A stretch of DNA of 64,000 bases, from positions 520,767 through 584,766 of the forward strand of contig CM018605.1 in assembly GCA_009192285.1 (NCBI GenBank), given 5' to 3'. This DNA is from Morchella semilibera (lineage: Eukaryota > Ascomycota > Pezizomycetes > Pezizales > Morchellaceae). A program made the position numbers and the translations under genes. This document shows positions 58,073 through 64,000 of this stretch, in pieces. Each line of letters begins with the position of its first letter. Position 1 is the stretch's first letter. The notes beneath the pieces were generated by a model. It did not search any database, had not been told where the DNA came from, and worked only from the letters and a program-made list of their open reading frames with translations.

Positions 58073-59203
58073 TCACTTGGAGCTCGAGAACCTTCTTTTC
58101 TTACTATTCCCGACCTCCTCCTTCTCCTTTTTATTTAGCTCAATAGTGTGGACTGCATTACCAATTTTGACCTTAACGGTCTCCACGTCCATTGTCATAC
58201 GCTGTGGCCTACCTCTGGTGATAACTTTCCTACCGCAGCACTCCTCACCCATCAATGCCTCTGAAATTTTCTGAATTGTTTCCTCGCTGGGCTTCTTCAA
58301 GGACCATGCAAGGGAGACATGGAATCCGTCCAGCTTATCCGCGCCCTGCGAGTGCAGTGGCGGTTGCCCGAACGCCTCAAAGGTGCGGTTCGAGAGCTCC
58401 AGCAACCTGGGAAGCTACAAACTCGCAATCAGCTCCATGTCGGGCCTGCACCAATAACTCCTAGAAGAGTCAGACACAAACCTCCTTCTCGGGCCCTTTG
58501 GATGTCTTCATAACAAAGAACCAGCGTGTCTGATCAAAATTACCGACCCATTCCCAGTCTGTAAAGTCGATCACAAACCTATCCCCACATCAGTCATCCC
58601 CTCACACCTACCCCAGTTCAGAAAACAAAGGCTGAAGGGGGACGAACGGCTTGACCCTCAGCCTATCCACACGGTCGCCCAACAACTCCATAAACCCATC
58701 CCTCTGTGCCGTTGCCAGCACATTCGGCCTACTCAGGCTCAGATGGAGAGGCAGCTCGCCGCCTAGGTCGCTCTTGAGATGGCTCTCGACAACAAGTCCC
58801 TCTTCGCGCTTCGCAACGCCCGCAAGAGCCCTGAAAACTTCGTCCAAGCAGTCGAACTCTAGCCGCGACAAATGCCCTCCAGATTCTCCGTCAGCTCTCT
58901 ATCTCGCCGGAGCTGTGGGGGGATGAATGGAGGGCGGGTGGGGGGGGTGGGGGGTGGGTTACACTCAATGTAGACATGGGTTGGCCAGTTTCCCTGCACG
59001 TGTGGGGTGGAGCGCTTGCGGCCACCGTGGAGCGAGGGGTCATCCTGCTGTCCGATGCGCGGGGCGACGGCATAGAGGTCGTGAAAACGTGAGGGGAGAG
59101 GTGGTAGTCCAGAGACAGTGTTGGATTTGGCGCGTTTGGCGTTCGGGGAGGGGGTATCTGAGTCTGAATCAGAGTAGTCGACGAGAGGTACTGCTGGAGG
59201 CAT
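58073..59203 (-). CDS. USB1: U6 snRNA phosphodiesterase Usb1
   Basis: 2H-type 3'-5' exonuclease that trims the U6 snRNA tail. Exons on the minus strand: 59203 to about 58965, about 58896-58612, 58578-58482 and 58414-58073 (stop TGA), about 320 residues. The first intron has two possible junction pairs two bases apart, both preserving frame. N-terminal [10 protein letters not shown] is followed by [12 protein letters not shown] and [20 protein letters not shown], then WPTHVYIE, diagnostic of fungal Usb1. The two catalytic HxS motifs are present: [10 protein letters not shown] and GFHVSLAW. In the third exon [20 protein letters not shown] matches the family. The tail is Lys-rich. A CCTAACCCT box lies about 126 bp upstream. 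Confidence 0.9.
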
Positions 59204-59328
59204 TGTAAGGTTTGTTGAGGTTTGCTATATAGAGGTGCTGATGAGATGCGAGGGGAGCAGCGATGATGCAGGTGGCAGATGCTGGAGCCTGTAGTACGGC
59301 CCGACGGATAGGATGGTTCCTGCAGGAG

Positions 59329-59338
59329 ACCTAACCCT
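59329..59338. promoter_or_regulatory. Telomere-like box upstream of USB1
   Basis: ACCTAACCCT about 126 bp before the USB1 ATG. Confidence 0.4.
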
Positions 59339-59698
59339 GTGGGTGAGATATTGCTTGGCGGCCGCCCTACACTAGCGGTCATATTCCCCGAAAGTACTGA
59401 GGTTAAATTGTGAATTTTCTTTATTGTTATGATCTAAAGTCTTGTCAATAATTGACAGTGGACCTACAATTGACTTCGATAGAGAACGATGGAAATCTTA
59501 GAGATTCGACGATAATGTATACCTACATGTACCTCTACGAAACTCCTTGGTTTAAGTGGCTGCTGGCGTCTTACCACCCGGGCAGAAAAGAGAGATTTTG
59601 GTAAATAAACCACCGTTGTCTGTGTCAGGAGTAAATATTGGTAGTAGTGATAAGTGAGTACTATATGACCCAAGTAATTCAGCAAGATCTGATGACTA

Positions 59699-59764
59699 CA
59701 GTACCAAAAAGAGGGGTGAGATTACTACGGTATCCACGTCAAATATACGATATTGGTACAGTAC
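59699..59764. mobile_element. Partial or diverged MITE A relative
   Basis: Starts after TA with CAGTACCAAAAAGAGGGG and continues GATTACTACGGTATCC, similar to the inverted right end of copy 1, then ATATTGGTACAGTA. No clear second terminus, so boundaries are uncertain. Confidence 0.35.
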
Positions 59765-60292
59765 TCTTCCTCCAATGTCGGTTTAATTTAATTCGGTATC
59801 CGTCATTAGATTCCGTAGTCATATAGTACATACATGATCCACCCTTCCCTCTATTTGAGAACTTTTTTGCTTGGATCTAGACTTTTCTGTGATAGGAAAT
59901 ACATGTATACATGTATTTCTTGATGCCAACCAGCTTTGGCGTTTGGTAATGGAAAAAGTGTCCCCTATGTACATTCAGCACATTGTCGACTCCACGCATA
60001 CTAACTCTTCAGAGACTCAAGAGTATGACCTTGATTTGATTAATCGCAATATTATGAGGGCTTAAACGCCTTGGGATATATACTCAGCCGTCGCATTGTA
60101 AACTCAACACACTGTCTCCTTGTAATATAGCTGCGTTTGAGATTTGTTGTACTTTCATATATGCATGTGTGCAGCTTCTTTATGACAGTTAATAGTTTAC
60201 GACACGACGAGTGACCACCTATGTGTAGAATTAGTATAGCTTTAACCCGCATCACTCTGCTGTCTTCTGCAATAACAATCTATCAGGAAAAA

Positions 60293-61405
60293 ATGGAGAA
60301 CCAACATTTTACTATACACATAGCACCCAATATCAGCGAAAGTTCCGGGGGAGAAATTGAGGACCGAAGTAACGACACCGTCTATCACATCAGCACGCAA
60401 CAAACAGGCCCATTCTCACGCCGTAGCACCCCCGAAAACATATATGTGAAAATCCGCATGGTTAATAATCGACAGATTGTCTATGTCGTTGACCTGCACG
60501 GTGAAAGAAGACACCGAGGCCTCCAAGAGCTACTTGAATTCGAGCAAGTAACTCAGGAAAAATCACGCCTAAAACCCCCTAAAACCACCTTACTATTCCT
60601 ATACCCCTACGCAAAGGCACCTGGTGATGTTTTCACGGTTGAGTTTGTCGAGTCGAAGTACATGTTCATATTCCGCTGTGCGAACGGGAATTTGCAGTGG
60701 TGCTTCTCTTACAAGGGAGACCGTACTTCACCTGAGGTTATGCATGACTTAGGACGACTCAGGCATTCAGTAAAAAGGAATCCCTTCTATAAATACCCGT
60801 TAGTCTTTATAGACACCAGGAATATGACGGTTCTACGAGCGATGCTGCAGCATACGGCGAAGCAGGGAAGGGTATGTCCAAGATGGATTGGGCCAGAGGA
60901 TGATGGCGCACCGCATGAGCATGCACATATGAAGATATGTACGAATCCCATCATTCGTGATGCGGCCGAGGCGTTTTCGAAAAACTCGACACATACTGTC
61001 CACTATTTATGTCGGGATACGCCGTATACGGCGATATTTAAAACGCTTTGCGACCTTAACTTGGATGCGAAGTTTTCACTTCAGATGAAAGGGAGGGGTA
61101 TTTTGTATAGGTTATCTCACTGGAAGGATAAGAAGGTGGAACATCCACTGACAGTCATGGAGCGGCTGGACATGTATGGGGTTGTACAGCCGGCGTGGGC
61201 GGTGCCAAAGAAGATTCCGATCACTGAAGATTTCGTGGATGGTCACCCCAAAGCTTGGTCAGATGGAGAACCTACAAATATGCATGGTTATACCGATCAG
61301 GAGCTCGAGCGCTTCCATGAGTGGGAAAACTTTCTAGGATTCGGTCCCTTAACTAGAGAAACCCTGGGTCAGAGCATGAGAGATCACTCGCATATACACA
61401 TGTAG
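60293..61405 (+). CDS. Orphan protein of 370 residues, function unknown
   Basis: Single-exon ORF starting MENQHFTIHIAPN after an A-rich leader (GGAAAAAATGG). An in-frame ATG at 60221 would add 24 mostly hydrophobic residues (MCRISIALTRITLLSSAITI); the internal start has the better context. The protein is soluble-looking, with a mixed alpha/beta middle: KTTLLFLYPYAKAPGDVF, VEFVESKYMFIFRCANGN, LQWCFSYKGDRTSPE and YKYPLVFIDTRNM. It also has His-rich APHEHAHMKIC and a C-terminal ELERFHEWENFLGFGPLTRE. Composition and continuous length argue for a real gene. No family recognised. It sits beside a repeat-rich region, so lineage specificity is possible. Confidence 0.65.
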   Translation: MENQHFTIHIAPNISESSGGEIEDRSNDTVYHISTQQTGPFSRRSTPENIYVKIRMVNNRQIVYVVDLHGERRHRGLQELLEFEQVTQEKSRLKPPKTTLLFLYPYAKAPGDVFTVEFVESKYMFIFRCANGNLQWCFSYKGDRTSPEVMHDLGRLRHSVKRNPFYKYPLVFIDTRNMTVLRAMLQHTAKQGRVCPRWIGPEDDGAPHEHAHMKICTNPIIRDAAEAFSKNSTHTVHYLCRDTPYTAIFKTLCDLNLDAKFSLQMKGRGILYRLSHWKDKKVEHPLTVMERLDMYGVVQPAWAVPKKIPITEDFVDGHPKAWSDGEPTNMHGYTDQELERFHEWENFLGFGPLTRETLGQSMRDHSHIHM

Positions 61406-62064
61406 TACGTTGCAGTGGGCCTCCCCTCTTTGTTTACTTCATTAATTACATACATGTAGTTGCAGTGGGCTGGCATTGCGTATTAATTACATGTATTACC
61501 CATGTGGGTATACATGTACATGTAGTATACAGCTGTGTTTAGATTCTTTTATCCACCTGAATTAACAAGCCATCACATCGTTTTACATGTGCGGAGATGT
61601 TCTTTCCTCGAGTCTTCGAATTCATATAGCCAGATGTAACTACAGGCTCAAGTGAGTGGAAAGCACATCTGGTGATGATGACCGGTAGCAAAAGAGTACT
61701 AGATGGGAGTAAAATGGGGATGTTAATCCACTACAAGAACATGTATCTACGTAGCTTCGTAGTCGAATTACACCCGTCGAATCCAACTATTTTTCCCCAG
61801 CGCCCTGTGGTACACGAGTCGAAAAGATAACTTATTGTCTATAGAGGATGAAAATCTCGGGTCCTTGTCCCATACTAATGTATCCTAAAACCAAGGATGC
61901 TTTATACCTCCAGTTGCGTAACTCGTGCACTTTCACGAGTTTTCGGGATAGGCATATCTCCACTCCCCGATAAGATACATTTGTAGCCTGCTAACTTAGA
62001 TATCTAGAGCTCTTCTATCATCGCTGTATAGTAAGCTATCATATAGGGGGGTATAAGCAATCAT

Positions 62065-62184
62065 GCAGGCGGCAGGGCGGCAGGGCGGCGGGGACAGCAG
62101 GGACAGCAGGGCGGCAGGGACGGCAGGGCGGTAGGGACGGCAGGGACAACAGGGACGGCAGGGCAGCGGGGACGCCAGGGCAGT
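62065..62184. repeat. G-rich minisatellite, units near GGGACGGCA
   Basis: About 120 bp of 8-9-bp units (GGGCGGCA, GGGACAGCA, GGGACGGCA) head to tail with single-base variants. Nearly every unit has a GGG, so the G-rich strand could form quadruplexes. Confidence 0.85.
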
Positions 62185-62523
62185 AGACTAAACCACTAAC
62201 ATCATCACCATCACCATCATCATTGCCATCACTATCACCATCAGATTCTCACGTTCACCATCATGAATGCCAACTATCAAGATCATTAGAACAGTAGTAG
62301 ATAAACTCCAACCTGTTTTGCTCAGATTCATGTGCAAATAATTCTTATAGTTATTGTGTTCCTCAACTCTGGCAAGCCCAATGATGGAAGAGATGATCTG
62401 AAGGTGCTATTGATGTGGGCGGTGATGCATATAGTGATTTAGTGATGATAGGGTGATGAAGCTGAAAAAGTTCGTGATGGCTCGGCAGGGTGCGGCAGCT
62501 AGGCGCGGCTGGGGGTGACTCGA

Positions 62524-62698
62524 CCTATATATCGTCCTATCAGGATATATATATCGTCCTATCAGGATATATATATCGTCCTTTCAGGATATATATATAT
62601 CGCCCTCTCAGGATATATATATCGTTCTTTCAGGATATATATATATCGCCCTTTCAGGATATATATATATCACCCTTTCAGGATATATATATCCTGAT
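62524..62698. repeat. Minisatellite of 20-24-bp units containing TCAGGATATATATATCG
   Basis: Seven to eight units of the form TATATATCGTCCTWTCAGGA, differing mainly in the number of TA steps and by C/T changes (CGTCC, CGCCC, CACCC). It ends in ATATATATCCTGATATAA; just after it, ATCCTGACAGGAT (62720-62732) is palindromic. Confidence 0.9.
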
Positions 62699-63004
62699 AT
62701 AATGGTATATAGTATACATATCCTGACAGGATGATATATATCGGTCTATATCCAGTGCGAAGGATAACTTCACTTTTTGAGCCCAAAACATGCAGAATTA
62801 TCATTTCTTATCCTCGTGCCCAGGATAGATTACCGTGTCACCATACAAATCGATGTACCATAGGGAGCGACCAAGTCATACCAACTTTCAGGCAACTATA
62901 TACGTACAGTCTTTTTCTGTCGCTCACCGCACTTATACCTCTTGATGAGCGGGACCGGAAGGACGATAACCAACAACCGGATCGGGAACTAGTCCAGCTA
63001 TATA

Positions 63005-63151
63005 CCGCAAAATCTCAGTTTATTCGGACGGTTGCCAAGAGGACAATTTTGCAGAGGAGCTGGAAAATATCACCCCTTAAAGGAAGAGATCAGAGCCTTT
63101 TACAGCCAACACCGCTCTTGGCAACCGTCCGAATAAACCGAGATTTTGCGG
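63005..63151. mobile_element. MITE family B, copy 1, 37-bp terminal inverted repeats
   Basis: 147 bp flanked by TA (63003-63004 and 63152-63153). The ends CCGCAAAATCTCAGTTTATT and, inverted, AATAAACCGAGATTTTGCGG continue as perfect inverted repeats through CGGACGGTTGCCAAGAG, 37 bp with one mismatch. The interior of about 73 bp is non-coding. The near-identity of the arms suggests a recent insertion. Confidence 0.9.
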
Positions 63152-63671
63152 TACTAACGACTTCGATTGCCGAAAAACCCTTGTTCATCGACAGACAGTA
63201 TTTGCTGAGTGACGATGAACCATTGTAGCTCTAACAATCGCGGCTAACGTAACTCTATACATTTAAGGATACCGCCAATACGCAGAGATACATGTATGTG
63301 TCTGCATACTACACATGGCAACCCGTGTCAACTACATACGAGTGAGGGAGTTATCAAGAAGTGAACTCTTCCCACCTCTCTCTCCATCGGATACCCACTC
63401 TCGAGGTACTCATCGTCATTCAAATGGCCAGCGCATTACCAACCCCGCCGAGAGCCGTGTCTCAAGCCCGTCTTTGAGGCATCTAGTACTTACTTACTTT
63501 ATCACTATCAATATTATACCCCGTCTTAGCAGCGGTTGGTAAACTGTCTTAAGATTTAGGCAAAGCATTATCGCTTGACAGCAAGTATCAGTGCCGATTA
63601 GGATTGCTAGACAATACCGAAGGAGCCCTACTGTAGCAGGAGAAGCCGATGGCGGCGTGTATAGACGAATA

Positions 63672-63806
63672 CCGTAGAATCTGAGAAAACTCGTTGCGAG
63701 AGAGCAGGGGTATAGGCCAACCAGAGGCAGTCTTTGAACGCCAATATGCAGGTTTTGGTGTAGAATATCCCTGCTGCAGCACAACGAGTTCTCTCAGATT
63801 TTGCGG
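63672..63806. mobile_element. MITE family B, copy 2
   Basis: 135 bp flanked by TA (63670-63671 and 63807-63808). The ends CCGTAGAATCTGAGAAAACT and AGTTCTCTCAGATTTTGCGG are inverted repeats of about 27 bp with a few mismatches. The terminal CCGCAAAATCT is shared with copy 1; interiors differ. Confidence 0.8.
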
Positions 63807-64000
63807 TAGGTATATACATGTAGTTACTTCTGCTAATGACCATTTAGGGCGGGAACACATACGTCTGGTCTGGCAGACCACTGTTATATGAAAGAGCTCA
63901 GGCGACATATCAGAAACTACACTTACTTTGGGACGATACAAAATCTGATTAATAGGAAATTAACTTTCATAGAATATCACTCGCTCTTTATCGGACTGTT

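Larger units (their letters stand above)
59204..60292. other. Intergenic; telomere-like box and partial MITE
   Basis: It contains ACCTAACCCT at 59329-59338 (USB1 promoter side), TACATGTA at 59523 and twice near 59903, and a MITE A-like end CAGTACCAAAAAGAGGGG starting at 59699. Confidence 0.5.
61406..62999. other. Repeat-rich, no gene seen
   Basis: Besides two minisatellites (listed separately) it has a direct repeat of GTTGCAGTGGGC..TTAATTACAT (about 61410-61490), TACATGTA at several sites near 61450-61520, and CAT/CAC repeats at about 62197-62245. The ORFs over 62490-62702 are the minisatellite translated. Confidence 0.6.

Noticed and set aside
62490-62702. Repeat ORFs reading QDIYI / FRIYI
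   Set aside because: They are the TA minisatellite in translation.

Overview
The window is a nuclear contig from a filamentous ascomycete (Pezizomycotina-type). This rests on many short spliceosomal introns (about 47-190 nt, GT..AG, CTAAC/CTGAC-like branch sites) and on protein families typical of fungi (Rtp1, Zim17, Prp46, Tfa2, Usb1, a Pal1-like protein). Wide, AT-rich, repeat-laden spaces between small gene islands would suit a Pezizomycetes-type genome (truffle or morel group), but that is only an inference. No bacterial, phage or CRISPR features were seen.

Layout. 1-1610: 3' part of CCT4. 4042-6584: divergent pair ZIM17 (-) and a mitochondrially targeted RGG/SYGDR-repeat protein (+). 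8089-12728: very GC-rich divergent pair RRF1 (-, mitochondrial ribosome recycling factor) and RTP1 (+, RNA polymerase II assembly). 13450-13884: a small conserved fungal protein (-). 13885-24776: an 11-kb gene desert. 24777-27715: divergent pair of a proline-rich single-TM ORF (-) and PSY4/PPP4R2 (+). 27716-35275: a second desert with nested transposon relics. 35276-36270: a Pal1-family gene with a one-base frameshift. 38456-39057: a frameshifted gene with a CPMC/CGF cysteine motif. 40231-41980: PRP46. 42804-42884: tRNA-Ala(UGC) with a 9-nt intron. 43873-44952: F-box-like/ankyrin protein. 46636-48163: PHD-finger chromatin protein. 48906-50558: EPT1/CPT1. 50559-56418: mostly gene-free. 56419-57273: TFA2 (TFIIE-beta). 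58073-59203: USB1. 60293-61405: orphan protein. 61406-64000: minisatellites and two members of one MITE family.

The recognised genes are housekeeping: protein folding and mitochondrial import (CCT4, ZIM17), mitochondrial translation (RRF1), transcription (RTP1, TFA2, PHD protein), splicing (PRP46, USB1), phosphatase PP4 regulation and phospholipid synthesis. They form no operon-like system. I saw no convincing new multi-gene system. The most unusual signals are in the non-coding DNA: a very large excess of the palindrome TACATGTA, several small inverted-repeat transposon families with TA or TTA target duplications, telomere-like (CCTAACCCT) boxes in front of some genes, and tandem repeats. 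Among the genes, the mitochondrial RGG-repeat protein and the two frameshifted genes deserve a second look.
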